Origin: Vibrio sp. Isolate34
GTDB lineage: Bacteria; Pseudomonadota; Gammaproteobacteria; Enterobacterales; Vibrionaceae
NCBI RefSeq assembly: GCF_022397915.1
Contig: NZ_JAKEUO010000001.1
Coordinates: forward strand, 511,258 to 575,257
Direction of reading: 5' to 3'
DNA: 64,000 nucleotides
The translations under genes and the position numbers were made by a program. Each line of letters opens with the position of its first letter. The first letter of the stretch is position 1. The notes below the pieces were generated by a model. It was not told where the DNA came from. It saw only the letters and a program-made list of their open reading frames with translations, and ran no database searches. This document shows, piece after piece, positions 18,302 to 29,424 of this stretch.

Positions 18302-19783
18302 CTATTTACGACCTTTAACCATGCTCATCATACGCTTACGTTTACGCTCTTGAGAGATTGTCAGCTTGTTTGTCTTAGCTTCAAATGGGTTCTCGCTGTT
18401 CTGGAATTGAATGCGAATTGGTGTACCCATAATCTCTAGTGAACGACGGTAGTAGTTCATCAAGAATCGTTTGTATGAATCAGGTAAGTTACGTACTTGG
18501 TTACCGTGGATAACGATAATCGGTGGGTTATAGCCACCAGCGTGCGCGTATTTCAGTTTCACACGACGGCCACGAACCATAGGCGGTTGGTGATCATCAG
18601 TTGCCATTTTCATGATACGAGTTAGAACAGAAGTACCAACACGAGTCGTCGCTGACTTGTAAGCTTCTTGAACAGACTCAAACAAGTGACCAACACCTGT
18701 ACCGTGAAGTGCAGAGATAAAGTGAATACGTGCGAAATCAACGAAACCTAAACGACGGTCTAGCTCTTTCTTAACGCGTTCTTTAACGTCGTTATCTAGG
18801 CCATCCCACTTGTTTACCGCAATCACGATTGAACGACCTGCGTTCAATGCAAAGCCCAACAAGCTTAGATCTTGATCAGAGATGTTTTCACGAGCATCGA
18901 TAAGCAGCAATACAACGTTCGCATCTTCAATCGCTTTCAGCGTTTTAACTACTGAGAACTTCTCTACTGTTTCGTTGATGTTCTTACGACGACGAACACC
19001 CGCGGTATCGATTAGAACGTATTCACGCTCGTCACGCTGCATTGGGATGTAGATAGAGTCACGCGTCGTACCAGGCATATCGTAAACAACCACACGCTCT
19101 TCACCAAGAATACGGTTAGTTAGTGTTGATTTACCTACGTTAGGACGACCAATGATCGCTAGCTTGATAGGTTGATCTTGAAGACGCTTGAATTCTTCTT
19201 CAGCTTCTTCTTCTGTAAATTCAACCTGCTCTTCTTCTTCGTCTTCAAACTCAGTTAAATCGCTTACTTCGCCATTTTCCGCTTTTAGTGCTTCTGCGAA
19301 CGGGTTAAGAGCAAGATCAATCAGCGCTGTTACACCACGACCGTGCGCAGCTGCGATTTGATACATGTCTTCTACGCCTAGTTGCCAGAAGTCAGCACTT
19401 GCAGCATCAGGGTCGATACCGTCAACCTTGTTTACTACTAGCATTGAAGGCTTTTCTAGCTGACGAAGGTGCTTAGCAATCGCTACGTCAGATGGTGTTA
19501 GACCAGCACGGCCATCTACCATAAATAGAACAACATCAGCTTCATCAATCGCCGCTAGCGACTGTTCAGCCATTTTAGTTTCAACACCTTCTTCAGTACC
19601 GTCGATACCACCAGTGTCAATAACAATAAAGTCATGCTCGCTAAAATGAGCATGGCCGTATTTACGGTCACGCGTTAAGCCAGGGAAATCCGCAACCAAT
19701 GCATCACGAGTTCGAGTCAATCGGTTAAATAACGTAGACTTACCTACGTTCGGACGCCCTACTAGAGCAACAACAGGTACCAT
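18302..19783 (-). CDS. der: Ribosome assembly GTPase Der (EngA)
   Basis: A 493-aa protein with two tandem GTPase domains, each with its own P-loop: [12 protein letters not shown] at about residues 9-20 and [12 protein letters not shown] near residue 215. An acidic linker rich in Glu separates them, and a C-terminal KH-like domain ends [13 protein letters not shown]. Der is essential for 50S subunit maturation. The order der-bamB-yfgM-hisS is conserved with E. coli. Its leader contains a large inverted repeat. Confidence 0.97.
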   Translation of the reverse strand: MVPVVALVGRPNVGKSTLFNRLTRTRDALVADFPGLTRDRKYGHAHFSEHDFIVIDTGGIDGTEEGVETKMAEQSLAAIDEADVVLFMVDGRAGLTPSDVAIAKHLRQLEKPSMLVVNKVDGIDPDAASADFWQLGVEDMYQIAAAHGRGVTALIDLALNPFAEALKAENGEVSDLTEFEDEEEEQVEFTEEEAEEEFKRLQDQPIKLAIIGRPNVGKSTLTNRILGEERVVVYDMPGTTRDSIYIPMQRDEREYVLIDTAGVRRRKNINETVEKFSVVKTLKAIEDANVVLLLIDARENISDQDLSLLGFALNAGRSIVIAVNKWDGLDNDVKERVKKELDRRLGFVDFARIHFISALHGTGVGHLFESVQEAYKSATTRVGTSVLTRIMKMATDDHQPPMVRGRRVKLKYAHAGGYNPPIIVIHGNQVRNLPDSYKRFLMNYYRRSLEIMGTPIRIQFQNSENPFEAKTNKLTISQERKRKRMMSMVKGRK

Positions 19784-19814
19784 AACAACCTCTACAATTT
19801 CTTCTCTAAATGTA

Positions 19815-19860
19815 GTTATAGGTAAGCACTTGTTCGCAAGTTTAAACTCTTACCTATAAC
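19815..19860 (-). repeat. 12-bp perfect inverted repeat in the der leader
   Basis: GTTATAGGTAAG (19815-19826) is the exact reverse complement of CTTACCTATAAC (19849-19860). Inside it, ACTTG (19828-19832) and CAAGT (19837-19841) form a second hairpin with loop TTCG. The structure lies 32 bases upstream of the der ATG and has no T-run on the minus strand, so it does not look like a terminator. Confidence 0.75.
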
Positions 19861-19890
19861 CACACGGTTTATTAATTTTTAACAACAAAA

Positions 19891-19920
19891 CGGCTCCTAG
19901 CTGTTACCAACCAGGAGCCG
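19891..19920 (-). terminator. Terminator downstream of bamB
   Basis: CGGCTCCT (19891-19898) pairs with AGGAGCCG (19913-19920), loop 14 nt. On the minus strand it is followed by TTTTGTTGTT. It separates bamB from der. Confidence 0.7.
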
Positions 19921-19941
19921 ACTATGAATTATATCACGCTT

Positions 19942-21102
19942 TTATTGGCTAATCGTCAGTTTCTTTACATCGCCATTGCGAGTCGTCACTAAGTAGCCTT
20001 CAGGTAATTCAATTGGTGCAACCGCAAAGCCGCTATCATCGACTAGCTGCTGAGCAACAAACTCACCCGATGAACGATCTAACCAGTGCAGATAACCTTC
20101 GGTGTCACCCACGACTACATAACCATTAATAATAGCAGGTGCTGTCAGTAAGCGGTTTTCTAGCAATGGAGTGCTCCAAAGTTCAGTACCGCTACGCGCA
20201 TCAACCGCAACCACATGGTCTTTGTCGGTAACAACGAACAAACGACTACCGTCACTTGCTAAATCAATCGCAGACGAGTAGTTGCGCTTCCAAACTGGCT
20301 TACCAGAACGAAGATCGATAGCGATAAGCTGACCATTGATACCTACGGTATACAGTGTGCCGCCAAGAACAACTGGTGATGCATCAACATCAACCAAGCG
20401 ATCAATTTCCGTAGCACCTTTTGGCGTGCCTACTGGCTGTTGCCAAATCAATTGACCACGGTCCACGATAGCAGCGGCTAAACGACCATTTGCCGTGCCC
20501 CAGAATACACCACCAGAAACCGCAACAGGTGTGCTGTCGCCACGCAGTGTTAGGCTTGGAACTTCAGTGCTGATTGTCCACTTCTGTTCGCCGCTTTCTT
20601 GGTCTAGTGCGATCATCATGCCGCGACTGGTGTGAATCAGTACCATGTTGCTTTCAGTCGCAGGGGATGCAAGCACCTCACCATTCACTGATACACGCCA
20701 CAGTTCTTCACCGGTCGATTCGTCCATCGCGATCACTTCGCCATTTTCAGAACCAACAAACACTTTGCCGTAAGCAGCGGTTAAGCCGCCAGACAAACGA
20801 GCCAGTACTTCTTTCTCAAGATCTACTTTCCACAGCTCTTTACCTGTTTCAGGATCAAGCGCCTTAACGAGACCTTCACGGCTTGCAACAAACACTTTGT
20901 CGTAAGCCAATTCAGGCGTTAATTTTGAAAAGTAGTGACCAACACCATCACCAACCGACGTAGACCATTGCTGTTTAGGAGTGAACTCGCTGTTTACTGT
21001 TGGTACTGGAGCCATGATTACGGTGTCTTCTTCACCTGCACAGCCAGCTAGTAGGCCAAGAGCAATCGCACATAACGCCGCTTTTGGAAACATCTTCTTC
21101 AT
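19942..21102 (-). CDS. bamB: Outer-membrane assembly lipoprotein BamB
   Basis: A 386-aa lipoprotein with signal peptide and lipobox LLAGC (Cys21). The body is an eight-bladed PQQ-type beta-propeller with repeated blades such as VFVASREGLVKALDPETGKELWKVDL and VFVGSENGEVIAMDESTGEELWRV. BamB supports BamA in inserting beta-barrel proteins into the outer membrane. It follows yfgM by 10 bases, so they are likely co-transcribed. The length is normal. Confidence 0.95.
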   Translation of the reverse strand: MKKMFPKAALCAIALGLLAGCAGEEDTVIMAPVPTVNSEFTPKQQWSTSVGDGVGHYFSKLTPELAYDKVFVASREGLVKALDPETGKELWKVDLEKEVLARLSGGLTAAYGKVFVGSENGEVIAMDESTGEELWRVSVNGEVLASPATESNMVLIHTSRGMMIALDQESGEQKWTISTEVPSLTLRGDSTPVAVSGGVFWGTANGRLAAAIVDRGQLIWQQPVGTPKGATEIDRLVDVDASPVVLGGTLYTVGINGQLIAIDLRSGKPVWKRNYSSAIDLASDGSRLFVVTDKDHVVAVDARSGTELWSTPLLENRLLTAPAIINGYVVVGDTEGYLHWLDRSSGEFVAQQLVDDSGFAVAPIELPEGYLVTTRNGDVKKLTISQ

Positions 21103-21112
21103 TCAAAGCGCC

Positions 21113-21727
21113 TTATTTAGCTAGGTCGTCAAGTTTGATTTGAAGCGTTTGGCTAGCATCAACAGCTTGCTGTGCTTCTGTGTAAGCACTGTATGCTGCG
21201 TCAGTGTCACCTTTACGAAGTGAAATATCACCGCGCAGTTCAGCAACACGGCCTTTCCAAGATTCGTCGGTCATTGCCGCAAGGTCAGTCAATGCTGCGT
21301 CAAATTCACCTTGTTCAGCTTTGATGCGTGCAACACGGTAAGTAAGTAGTGGCGCAAGTGCCACGTCCTTAGTTGCCGATTTTGCCCACTCTAGCTGTTC
21401 AAGTGCCGCCGCTAGATCGCCTGCTTGTACTTGTACTTTTGCTAGTTGCATAGCGGCAAGTACTGAGTACTCAGCGTCTTTGTTTGCGTCGATGAAAGCT
21501 TGAATATCAGATTGAGCATCAACACCCTTAACATCAAGAGCTGAAATTACAGAAGTGTAGCTTTCTGAAGCTGCTTCACGTGCTTCAACTACTGAATCTT
21601 GGTAATAGCGCCAGCCAAATAGACCACCTAAACCAATAACCGCACCAAAGATTACGGCTTTACCGTTCTCTTTCCACCAATCTTTAATGGCTTCAACCTG
21701 TTGCTCTTCGCTATCGTAAAGTTCCAC
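21113..21727 (-). CDS. yfgM: YfgM-like inner-membrane TPR protein
   Basis: A 204-aa protein with one N-terminal transmembrane helix (about residues 24-43, AVIFGAVIGLGGLFGWRYYQ) and a periplasmic TPR-like helical domain. YfgM is an ancillary partner of the SecYEG translocon and PpiD, linked to periplasmic chaperone traffic. It sits between hisS and bamB, as in E. coli. Confidence 0.9.
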   Translation of the reverse strand: MELYDSEEQQVEAIKDWWKENGKAVIFGAVIGLGGLFGWRYYQDSVVEAREAASESYTSVISALDVKGVDAQSDIQAFIDANKDAEYSVLAAMQLAKVQVQAGDLAAALEQLEWAKSATKDVALAPLLTYRVARIKAEQGEFDAALTDLAAMTDESWKGRVAELRGDISLRKGDTDAAYSAYTEAQQAVDASQTLQIKLDDLAK

Positions 21728-21807
21728 TTCCTGTCCTCTTTAAATTCTTTAAACGCCAGCATAGTGCTGACGTTAGTATTCATTATGAGCGTTTGCTCAA
21801 GGGCTAA

Positions 21808-23076
21808 TTAGATTAGCGCAGCAACTTTCTCTGCAACTTCCGTTTGAGACACGGTTTCTTGCTCGCCGCCAACCAAATCTTTTAGCACTACTGTATTGTC
21901 AGCAACTTCGTTCTCACCAAGTACAAGCGCTACAACAGCACCTACTTTGTCAGCACGTTTGAATTGCTTCTTGAAGTTACCACCACCGAAGTGGTTCATT
22001 ACACGCACGCCTTCAACGGTGTCGCGTAATTGATTCGCTAACTGCATGCCCGCGATCATAGTACCTTCGCCAGCAGCCACTACGTAAACATCAACGCTAC
22101 GGCGAACTTCTGTTAGCTCTAGCGTTTCCATCATCAGAACCAGACGCTCTAGACCCATTGCAAAACCAACCGCATTGGTCGCTTTACCGCCTAGTTGCTC
22201 GACAAGACCATCGTAACGGCCACCGCCACATACTGTACCTTGCGCACCAAGGCTGTCAGTGATCCACTCAAATACAGTGCGGTTGTAGTAATCTAGGCCA
22301 CGTACTAGACGTTCATTAACTTGGTATTCGATACCAACTGCGTCAAGAAGTTCACACAAACCAGCAAAATGTTGCTTCGACTCTTCACCTAAATATTCAG
22401 ATAGTCGAGGTGCGTCACCTAAGATAGCTTGAACGTCTGGGTTCTTAGTATCGAGTACACGAAGCGGGTTGGTGTGCATACGACGTTTACAGTCTTCATC
22501 TAGCACATCGATGTGTTGCTCAAGGAATGCCACTAACGCAGTGCGGTAGCTTACGCGATCTTCTTGAGAACCGATTGAGTTCAGCTCTAGGCGAACGTGC
22601 TTATCGATACCTAGCTCACGCCATAAACGTGCTGTCATCATGATAAGTTCTGCGTCTACGTCTGGACCGTCTAGGCCAAACACTTCCACACCACATTGGT
22701 GGAATTGACGGTAACGACCTTTTTGAGGACGCTCGTGACGGAACATTGGACCCATGTACCATAGGCGCTGTTCATCACGGTTGATAAGGCTGTTTTGAAT
22801 ACATGAACGTACACAACCTGCTGTGCCTTCTGGACGCAGCGTTAGGCTATCGCCATTACGGTCATCAAAGGTGTACATTTCTTTAGAAACAACGTCAGTT
22901 TCTTCACCAACCGCACGGCTAAATAGGTTCGTTTCTTCAACGATTGGCATACGTACTTCGTTGTAACCGTACGCGCTCACCACGTTTTTAACTGCGCTTT
23001 CTACTTTCTGCCACAGTGGTGATTGAGTTGGAAGGCAGTCGTTCATGCCTCGAATTGCTTGGATATTTTTAGCCAC
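21808..23076 (-). CDS. hisS: Histidyl-tRNA synthetase
   Basis: Class II synthetase, 422 aa from a GTG start reading (M)[27 protein letters not shown] precedes the GTG at usable distance. An upstream in-frame ATG at 23098-23100 would add eight unconserved residues. Motif 2 ([19 protein letters not shown]), the HisA motifs [15 protein letters not shown] and [15 protein letters not shown], and motif 3 (GFAMGLERL) are intact. It charges tRNA-His. Confidence 0.95.
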   Translation of the reverse strand: MAKNIQAIRGMNDCLPTQSPLWQKVESAVKNVVSAYGYNEVRMPIVEETNLFSRAVGEETDVVSKEMYTFDDRNGDSLTLRPEGTAGCVRSCIQNSLINRDEQRLWYMGPMFRHERPQKGRYRQFHQCGVEVFGLDGPDVDAELIMMTARLWRELGIDKHVRLELNSIGSQEDRVSYRTALVAFLEQHIDVLDEDCKRRMHTNPLRVLDTKNPDVQAILGDAPRLSEYLGEESKQHFAGLCELLDAVGIEYQVNERLVRGLDYYNRTVFEWITDSLGAQGTVCGGGRYDGLVEQLGGKATNAVGFAMGLERLVLMMETLELTEVRRSVDVYVVAAGEGTMIAGMQLANQLRDTVEGVRVMNHFGGGNFKKQFKRADKVGAVVALVLGENEVADNTVVLKDLVGGEQETVSQTEVAEKVAALI

Positions 23077-23146
23077 AGTATTTATTCCGTAATTTCTCAC
23101 GACCAGGTGTTAGTGCGAATAGACAATCACACCCCATCGCGTTGTA

Positions 23147-24268
23147 TTAATCTTCTAAGTTTTCTACATCAATGCGATTTGCTTTATCAAGCACTGACGC
23201 TTTTGCTCGGATCTTCGCTTCAAGCTTGTCGACAAGGTCATCGTTGTCAAAACGCTCTTTCTGACGCTTACCGTCTTCGTAGAAGGCACTCTTACGTGCA
23301 CTACCCGCTAGACCTAAGTGAGACACTTCAGCTTCACCAGGGCCGTTAACCACACAACCGATGATTGATACATCCATTGGGGTGATAACGTCTTCTAGGC
23401 GCTCTTCAAGGGCATTAACGGTGTTGATAACATCGAACTCTTGACGAGAACAGCTCGGGCACGCAATGAAGTTGATGCCACGCGAGCGAATGCGCAAAGA
23501 TTTAAGAATATCAAAGCCAACTTTGATCTCTTCAACAGGATCAGCGGCTAACGAGATACGTAGCGTATCGCCGATACCTTCAGAAAGAAGCATACCTAAA
23601 CCAACAGAAGACTTAACGGCACCAGCGCGTGCACCACCCGCTTCAGTAATACCAAGGTGAAGCGGCTGATCAATTTGCTTAGCCAGCAAACGGTAAGAAC
23701 CGACGGCTAGGAAGACATCAGACGCCTTAACGCTGACTTTAAATTGATCAAAGTTCAGACGGTCTAGGATATCTACGTGACGCATCGCTGATTCAACAAG
23801 CGCTTCAGCTGTAGGTTCTGTGTATTTCTCTTGGATCTCTTTCTCAAGAGAACCACCGTTAACACCAATACGAATCGGAATATTCATATCACGTGCACAA
23901 TCAACAACTGAGCGGATACGGCTTTCGTTACCGATGTTACCTGGGTTGATACGCAGACAGTCAACGCCGTACTCTGCCACTTTAAGAGCAATACGGTAGT
24001 CGAAGTGAATGTCAGCCACCAAAGGAACAGAGACCTGCTGCTTGATTAGCTTAAAGGCTTCAGCGGCATCCATAGTCGGTACAGATACGCGAACGATATC
24101 AGCGCCAACTTTTTCCAAAGCTCGAATTTGAGCAACGGTCGCGGCTACATCTGTTGTTCTTGTGTTGGTCATGGATTGCACAGCAATTGGTGCACCATCA
24201 CCGATCGGCACATCACCCACATAAATACGGGTTGATTTGCGACGAATAATAGGAGATTCGTGTTGCAT
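23147..24268 (-). CDS. ispG: 4-hydroxy-3-methylbut-2-enyl diphosphate synthase
   Basis: IspG (GcpE) converts MEcPP to HMBPP in the MEP isoprenoid pathway using a 4Fe-4S cluster. The 373-aa protein has an N-terminal TIM barrel ([24 protein letters not shown]) and C-terminal cluster ligands in ACPSCSR and [10 protein letters not shown]. It follows rodZ by seven bases. Its cluster is presumably supplied by the isc genes in this window. Confidence 0.97.
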   Translation of the reverse strand: MQHESPIIRRKSTRIYVGDVPIGDGAPIAVQSMTNTRTTDVAATVAQIRALEKVGADIVRVSVPTMDAAEAFKLIKQQVSVPLVADIHFDYRIALKVAEYGVDCLRINPGNIGNESRIRSVVDCARDMNIPIRIGVNGGSLEKEIQEKYTEPTAEALVESAMRHVDILDRLNFDQFKVSVKASDVFLAVGSYRLLAKQIDQPLHLGITEAGGARAGAVKSSVGLGMLLSEGIGDTLRISLAADPVEEIKVGFDILKSLRIRSRGINFIACPSCSRQEFDVINTVNALEERLEDVITPMDVSIIGCVVNGPGEAEVSHLGLAGSARKSAFYEDGKRQKERFDNDDLVDKLEAKIRAKASVLDKANRIDVENLED

Positions 24269-24275
24269 ATTAACT

Positions 24276-25226
24276 CTAAGGTAAGGTTATTCTAGCTACT
24301 TTGCCTGAAGTATACCCAGAAAGGTCGACAGGTTCACTTGCAAATGTCATCGATACGCCCTCTGGCGCACCTAGAATCACTTTATATGGCGCAGTTCCTG
24401 ATAGATTTAATGACTGACCTGCTTTTTTAATGCCAGTCGACAGGGTTTTACCCGTCGCATCTTTTACTTGGATCCAACAATCAGCAGAGAACTGCATCAC
24501 TAACTCGTTCGCTACAGCTTCAGGAGCAGTGCTTGTTTCAACCACCTCTGGCTCAGCAGCAACTACTGCTGCGGTTTCTGTTGCTGATTGTGCGTTAGTC
24601 TCATCAGTTTGCGTTAAAGCCTCTGAAGTGTCTGCCGCGTCACTGATTGCAGTAACGCCTTCAGTGTCTTCAATAACAGAAGCAGCAGCGTCGTTTTGTT
24701 CCGCTTCAATCACTTCTAAAGAAGCAAACTCAGGATCAAGTGGCTCTTCTACGGCAAGCTCTTCTGAGCTTTCAGTATTGACTAGGGATTGAGATAGCGT
24801 GTCTTGCTGTTGGTTCTGCCACCACCAAAGTGAAGAGATACCAGCAATTACTGCAAAAATGCTCCAAGTCAGGATCATAATGCGGCTGTTGTGCTTCTCG
24901 GTTTTTGTTTTACGAGAGAAGCTCAGCATTTCTTGTTCTTGATGTTGAGCATCACCCGCATGGTGAAGTGCGTTCAGTACCACTTTTTCATCAAGATTGA
25001 CGTATTTCGCGTATGAACGAATGTAGCCACGCATGAACGTTGCGACTTGGTCTGATTCGAATTGGTTTTCTTCAATTTGCTGGATCAACGTAATACGAAG
25101 TTTCAGGCGATCTGAAATCTGCTTTTGCGTTAAACCAAGAGATTCGCGCTTGTTCTTAAGCAGCGTTCCCGCTTCCAAAGCAGGAGCAATCGTTTCTTGC
25201 GTTTGTGTTTCGTGTTCTGTGTTCAT
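24276..25226 (-). CDS. rodZ: Cytoskeletal/cell-shape protein RodZ
   Basis: A 316-aa bitopic membrane protein with an N-terminal helix-turn-helix ([25 protein letters not shown]) that contacts MreB, one TM helix (about residues 117-136, [20 protein letters not shown]), an Ala/Glu/Thr-rich periplasmic linker of about 90 residues, and a C-terminal beta domain ([22 protein letters not shown]). The linker is low-complexity but typical. It is adjacent to ispG, as in E. coli. Confidence 0.94.
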   Translation of the reverse strand: MNTEHETQTQETIAPALEAGTLLKNKRESLGLTQKQISDRLKLRITLIQQIEENQFESDQVATFMRGYIRSYAKYVNLDEKVVLNALHHAGDAQHQEQEMLSFSRKTKTEKHNSRIMILTWSIFAVIAGISSLWWWQNQQQDTLSQSLVNTESSEELAVEEPLDPEFASLEVIEAEQNDAAASVIEDTEGVTAISDAADTSEALTQTDETNAQSATETAAVVAAEPEVVETSTAPEAVANELVMQFSADCWIQVKDATGKTLSTGIKKAGQSLNLSGTAPYKVILGAPEGVSMTFASEPVDLSGYTSGKVARITLP

Positions 25227-25666
25227 AGAGAGTGAACTTCTAAAGTATTATCGCAGGTTGACGAGAGCGGTTTTTATTGTCGTTTAAGCTCAATCTAACA
25301 ACCCACTTTATGTGGAATTTTTCCTGTTACCTAAATCATCAACCCTTAAAGACGAACGTCACGCATATTGTTACGGGTGACCTTCTCAGGAAGCTAGTTT
25401 ATCAAGTAGCCAACCTAAATAGACATATTGATGATCAGTAGCAAGCGAGCACTTAAATTAATTTAAGATTAGTTAATCATAAGCTAATGCCATTACAAGG
25501 CAAAAACACTTTAAACAAAATTTACCGTCAGCTCATGGTTTTGTCCAAAATTTGACGAAAAATGTAAGAAAGCGTGGGCAAGAAGTCCAAAAATAGAAAA
25601 ACTATACCCCAGAAAAGCAACAAGCCAGAAGTAAGACTTCTGGCTTGTTTAGGTTCAATTCGCGTT
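25227..25666. other. 440-base gap between rlmN and rodZ
   Basis: Besides the rlmN terminator at its right end, this AT-rich gap holds no credible ORF in any frame. I looked for a pilF/pilW remnant, since that gene sits here in some gammaproteobacteria, and found none. The rodZ promoter must lie here but no clear -35/-10 pair stands out. Confidence 0.6.
25621..25647 (-). terminator. Hairpin downstream of rlmN
   Basis: CAAGCCAGAAGT (25621-25632) and ACTTCTGGCTTG (25636-25647) form a perfect 12-bp stem with a 3-nt loop. The minus-strand tail TTGCTTTTC is only moderately T-rich. Confidence 0.7.
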
Positions 25667-26809
25667 TTATACCGCTTTTACTTCAATCACACCACCGGCA
25701 ATCAAATTCGCTTCTGAGGCTGCTTTGATCATTTTGGTACGTTTGGTTCTATCAATCACATCACCAACTAACTGACCACATGCGGCATCAATATCATCAC
25801 CACGAGTCTTACGAACGGTTACTGTGTAGTTGTATTCCATCAGCGTTTTTTGGAAGCGGTCAATACGAGAGTTGCTTGGCTTCTTGTATGGCGAACCCGG
25901 GTAAGGGTTAAATGGAATCAGGTTGATCTTACATGGCGTATCTTTCATCAGCTCAGCAAGTTCACGCGCATGGTCCATATCATCATTCACATGATCCAAT
26001 AGAACGTACTCAACCGTCACTTTACCGCGGTTAGCATTTGAAGATGCAATGTAACGACGAACAGACGCTAGGAAGTCTTGAATATCCCAACGATCGTTGA
26101 TCGGCATGATTTGGCTACGAAGTTCATCGTTTGGCGCGTGTAGAGAAATAGCCAGTGCCACATCGATGTTGTCAGTCATTTGGTCAAGGCCAGAAACAAC
26201 ACCAGAAGTTGATACAGTTACACGACGTTTAGACAGTGCGAAGCCTAGGTCATCAAGCATGATTTCTAATGATGGCATTAAGTTTTTCATGTTCAATAGA
26301 GGCTCGCCCATCCCCATCATTACGACGTTAGTAATTGGACGACGACCTGTTTCTTTCTCTAGGCCGATTTCACGAGATGCACGCCAGATTTGGCCAACAA
26401 TCTCTGAAACTTTTAGGTTACGGTTGAAGCCTTGTTGAGCTGTAGAGCAGAACTTACATTCAAGTGCACAACCAACCTGTGAAGATACACACAGCGTCGC
26501 ACGGTCACCATCTGGGATGTATACCGTTTCAACGTCTTGGTCGCCAACGCTCATTGCCCATTTAATTGTGCCATCTGAAGAGTGTTGAGCTTCAGAAACA
26601 ACAGGTGCAACAATCTCACAACGACGTTGAAGTTTTTCACGCAGTTTTTTGTTGATGTTGTTCATCTGTTCGAAGTCATCGACACCGAAGTGATAAATCC
26701 ACTTCATCACTTGCTCTGCTCGAAACGCTTTCTCATTCAGTTCTTCTGTGAAAAATTTACGAAGACCTTTACGATCAAAATCGAGTAGATTGACTTTAGC
26801 TGTGGTCAT
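25667..26809 (-). CDS. rlmN: Dual-specificity rRNA/tRNA adenine-C2 methyltransferase RlmN
   Basis: A radical-SAM enzyme that methylates C2 of A2503 in 23S rRNA and A37 in some tRNAs. From [17 protein letters not shown] it is 380 aa; GAGG six bases upstream supports the start at 26807-26809 over a GTG/ATG further up. The cluster motif [11 protein letters not shown] and the GMGEPLLN segment are present, as is the C-terminal Cys of DAACGQL. It is a client of the Isc system encoded nearby. Confidence 0.96.
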   Translation of the reverse strand: MTTAKVNLLDFDRKGLRKFFTEELNEKAFRAEQVMKWIYHFGVDDFEQMNNINKKLREKLQRRCEIVAPVVSEAQHSSDGTIKWAMSVGDQDVETVYIPDGDRATLCVSSQVGCALECKFCSTAQQGFNRNLKVSEIVGQIWRASREIGLEKETGRRPITNVVMMGMGEPLLNMKNLMPSLEIMLDDLGFALSKRRVTVSTSGVVSGLDQMTDNIDVALAISLHAPNDELRSQIMPINDRWDIQDFLASVRRYIASSNANRGKVTVEYVLLDHVNDDMDHARELAELMKDTPCKINLIPFNPYPGSPYKKPSNSRIDRFQKTLMEYNYTVTVRKTRGDDIDAACGQLVGDVIDRTKRTKMIKAASEANLIAGGVIEVKAV

Positions 26810-26976
26810 GATGCCTCTCAATGACGGAACAATAATTAAGGGCGCGAATTGTACAGGCTTTACGCAACTTCAACAAGCACTGTAAAACCCTGTGTTTATT
26901 AAGACATTAAAAGTTAAGCGATTAAAAATTGAACAACTCTATTTATTGGCCTGATATTACCCAATTTAAAGAAAAG

Positions 26977-27010
26977 ATTCCCGATTACGCTCTCCGTCGC
27001 TTTCGGGAAT
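26977..27010. repeat. Short imperfect-palindrome element, possibly a dispersed Vibrio repeat
   Basis: ATTCCCGA (26977-26984) and TCGGGAAT (27003-27010) flank the 18-base core TTACGCTCTCCGTCGCTT. The form resembles a REP-like intergenic element that I recall as recurrent in vibrios. That recurrence cannot be tested from one window. Confidence 0.5.
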
Positions 27011-27050
27011 GACGACTAAATTAATTATCGAGAACGCAAAGTCCACTTAC

Positions 27051-27079
27051 AAAAAAGGCCTCACCGAAGTGAAGCCTTT
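27051..27079 (-). terminator. Terminator downstream of ndk
   Basis: On the minus strand AAAGGCTTCAC-TTCG-GTGAGGCCTTT forms a stem with one mismatch and a C(TTCG)G tetraloop, followed by TTTGT. A strong intrinsic terminator 20 bases past ndk. Confidence 0.85.
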
Positions 27080-27099
27080 AGAATCATTTGCTGTGCCGA

Positions 27100-27534
27100 T
27101 TATTGAGCTGGACGCGGGCAAATTTCAGATTCTGGGAAGAAGAATTCGATTTCGCGAGCTGCAGACTCAGGGCTGTCGCTGCCGTGTACTGAGTTGTAAC
27201 GCATGCTGATTGCGTAGTCAGCACGGATAGTGCCGCACGCCGCTTCTTCTGGGTTAGTTTTACCCATAAGTTCGCGGTAACGAGCAATTGCGTTTTCGCC
27301 TTCAAGCACTTGAACCATGATAGGACCAGAAGTCATGAACTCTTTTAGCGGACCAAAGAATTCTTTACCTTCATGTTCTGCGTAGAAGCCACTCGCTTGC
27401 TCTTCAGTAAGACGAACCATCTTAGCAGCAATAATTTCTAGGCCTGCTTTTTCGATACGGTGGTAGATTTCACCAACAAGGTTACGCTTAACTGCATCTG
27501 GCTTAACAATTGAGAACGTTCTTTCTAGAGCCAT
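27100..27534 (-). CDS. ndk: Nucleoside diphosphate kinase
   Basis: A 144-aa enzyme that equalises NDP and NTP pools by ping-pong phosphotransfer. The catalytic His is His117 in YNSVHGSDS, and the N-terminal [12 protein letters not shown] is typical. The C-terminus (SEICPRPAQ) is slightly longer than E. coli Ndk. It lies between pepB and rlmN. In E. coli pbpC, yfhM and sse genes intervene before pepB; here they are absent. Confidence 0.97.
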   Translation of the reverse strand: MALERTFSIVKPDAVKRNLVGEIYHRIEKAGLEIIAAKMVRLTEEQASGFYAEHEGKEFFGPLKEFMTSGPIMVQVLEGENAIARYRELMGKTNPEEAACGTIRADYAISMRYNSVHGSDSPESAAREIEFFFPESEICPRPAQ

Positions 27535-27641
27535 AGGGATTCCTTCACTTCATTTTTTTGTTATTAAATACTGAAATTACTTAGATCTTTCGATCTGAGC
27601 TTTAGGAATGAGCGACACCGAAATACCGCTCACTCTTATTA

Positions 27642-28937
27642 TTATTTTGCTTGGTCAACAAGAAGACGAGCGAGTGTGCGAACCCCCATACCCGTTGCAC
27701 CTGCAGCCCATTTATCACTTGCTGATTTACGGTAAGTACCCGCGCAATCCATGTGAATCCAACCTTTTTTGTAGTCATCTACAAAGTAAGAAAGGAACGC
27801 AGCTGCTGTACTTGCACCTGGCGTGTAATCACCCGTGCTGATGTTTGAAAGATCAGCAAAGTTTGAAGGCAACATACCACGGTGGAAATCAGCAAGAGGC
27901 AGTGGCCATAGGCCTTCTTTCTCTTGGTTTGCCGCTGTTAGCGCTTGGTGAGAAAGCTCATCGTCGAAACTTAGTAGTGCGTGGTAGTCGTTACCTAGTG
28001 CATTTTTAGCCGCGCCCGTTAGCGTTGCACAGTCGATGATAAGCTCAGGGTTTTGTGCACTTGCGTACATCAGACCATCAGCAAGCACCAAGCGGCCTTC
28101 CGCATCGGTGTTCATGATCTCAACTGTCTTACCATTTTTGTAAGTAATGATGTCGCCAAGCTTCAATGCGCGACCAGAGATCATGTTCTCTGCACAACAT
28201 AGGATAAGCTTGATGCGCTTGTTCAGACCGCGTTCAATCGCTAGACCTAAGCCACCAGTGATGGTTGCTGCGCCGCCCATGTCAGCCTTCATAGCTGTCA
28301 TGAATTGACCTGGCTTGATGCTGTAACCGCCTGAGTCAAAAGTAATACCTTTACCCACTAGACAAGCAAACACCGGTGCGTTTTCGTCACCTGTTGGGTT
28401 GAAGTCCAATTGCAGCATTGCTGATGTACGCTCAGAGCCACGGCCTACCGCGTAGATGCCTTCCCAACCTTCAGTTAGGAGATCTTTGTCTTTAACGATT
28501 TTTGCTTTTACTGTGCCCGCTGGCGCCACTGATTTGATGTATTCAGCAGCCATTGTCGCTAGTTGACGAGGAGCCACTTCTTCAGCCGTTTTGTTGATAA
28601 TGTCACGCGTCCAATCAGTAGCACGGATGCGAGCTTCTAGCTCAGCTTGGTCGGCTTCTGAAAGTGCATCCCATTCCAATGCATTCTTTTTCTTTGGTCC
28701 ACGGTAGCCTTGGTAAAAAGCCCAAACGCTTTCTAGATCCCAACCTTCACCACGAAGTGAAACGAATGCGATACCTTGTCCGTCAAGCGTACGACCAGCA
28801 CGTTGAACCGCGCCTAGATCGTGGCCTTCACCAATGTGAATTGTCGCTCCCGCTTCTGAGAACGATAAAATAGCTCTTGCTCCCCACTGAGGCTGGGCAG
28901 CTTCTTGACTTAAAAATACTGACATCTGTGTAGACAT
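27642..28937 (-). CDS. pepB: Peptidase B, M17 leucyl aminopeptidase family
   Basis: A 431-aa cytosolic aminopeptidase with a two-metal active site. The signature [14 protein letters not shown] is intact, and the metal-ligand stretches [16 protein letters not shown] and MKADMGGAA are present. It preferentially removes acidic N-terminal residues in E. coli. It is upstream of ndk and downstream of iscX, with terminators on the isc side. Confidence 0.94.
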   Translation of the reverse strand: MSTQMSVFLSQEAAQPQWGARAILSFSEAGATIHIGEGHDLGAVQRAGRTLDGQGIAFVSLRGEGWDLESVWAFYQGYRGPKKKNALEWDALSEADQAELEARIRATDWTRDIINKTAEEVAPRQLATMAAEYIKSVAPAGTVKAKIVKDKDLLTEGWEGIYAVGRGSERTSAMLQLDFNPTGDENAPVFACLVGKGITFDSGGYSIKPGQFMTAMKADMGGAATITGGLGLAIERGLNKRIKLILCCAENMISGRALKLGDIITYKNGKTVEIMNTDAEGRLVLADGLMYASAQNPELIIDCATLTGAAKNALGNDYHALLSFDDELSHQALTAANQEKEGLWPLPLADFHRGMLPSNFADLSNISTGDYTPGASTAAAFLSYFVDDYKKGWIHMDCAGTYRKSASDKWAAGATGMGVRTLARLLVDQAK

Positions 28938-29036
28938 GATTTCTCCTTGTCACGAACCACTTTGAGTGTGTGATTCTGATTATTTTTTATTAGCGCACTG
29001 ATGTTAGCATTATGTAGGAGGAAAATGTCATTTTGA

Positions 29037-29068
29037 TAAAAAAACGGACCATAAGGTCCGCTTTTTTT
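29037..29068 (-). terminator. Terminator of the isc operon
   Basis: CGGACC (29045-29050) and GGTCCG (29055-29060) with loop ATAA, flanked by A-run and T-run on both sides. On the minus strand it follows iscX and ends TTTTTTT. Confidence 0.85.
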
Positions 29069-29143
29069 GGTAAGAATTGTTAACTTGGCTGCGTTTTATA
29101 TTGGAGTGATTCCAACCCGCGACCAAATCATTAGATGAGATGA

Positions 29144-29344
29144 TTAATCCATCTCATCCATCCAACACAAAATAATAGCCTCTAAGATTTTTTCATTCGA
29201 GTGGTTAGGCTCGTCATCAAACTCTTCAAGGTCTAGCACCCATTGATGCAAATCGGTAAAACGTACCGTTTTAGGATCAGTATCAGGGTACAAATCACAT
29301 AGCTCAATTGCGATGTCTCGCGAATCAATCCACTTCAAGCTCAT
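29144..29344 (-). CDS. iscX: Fe-S assembly protein IscX
   Basis: A 66-aa acidic protein beginning [21 protein letters not shown] and containing [11 protein letters not shown], the IscX/YfhJ pattern. It binds IscS and iron and tunes cluster assembly rate. It is the last gene of the isc operon, separated from fdx by 117 bases containing a hairpin. Confidence 0.95.
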   Translation of the reverse strand: MSLKWIDSRDIAIELCDLYPDTDPKTVRFTDLHQWVLDLEEFDDEPNHSNEKILEAIILCWMDEMD

Positions 29345-29424
29345 AACACTTCCTTATATTTATTAGCGACGCTTGGTCACCTTTATGATCTATATTCTAG
29401 GCCAGTTTTGTTAAACCGTTATCT

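Noticed and set aside
25227..25666. Missing or decayed pilF/pilW between rlmN and rodZ
   Set aside because: E. coli also has rlmN next to rodZ without it, and no remnant was seen in the gap, so loss here cannot be claimed.
27609..27632. Terminator of pepB
   Set aside because: Only a weak 6-bp stem without a T-rich tail; too poor to list.
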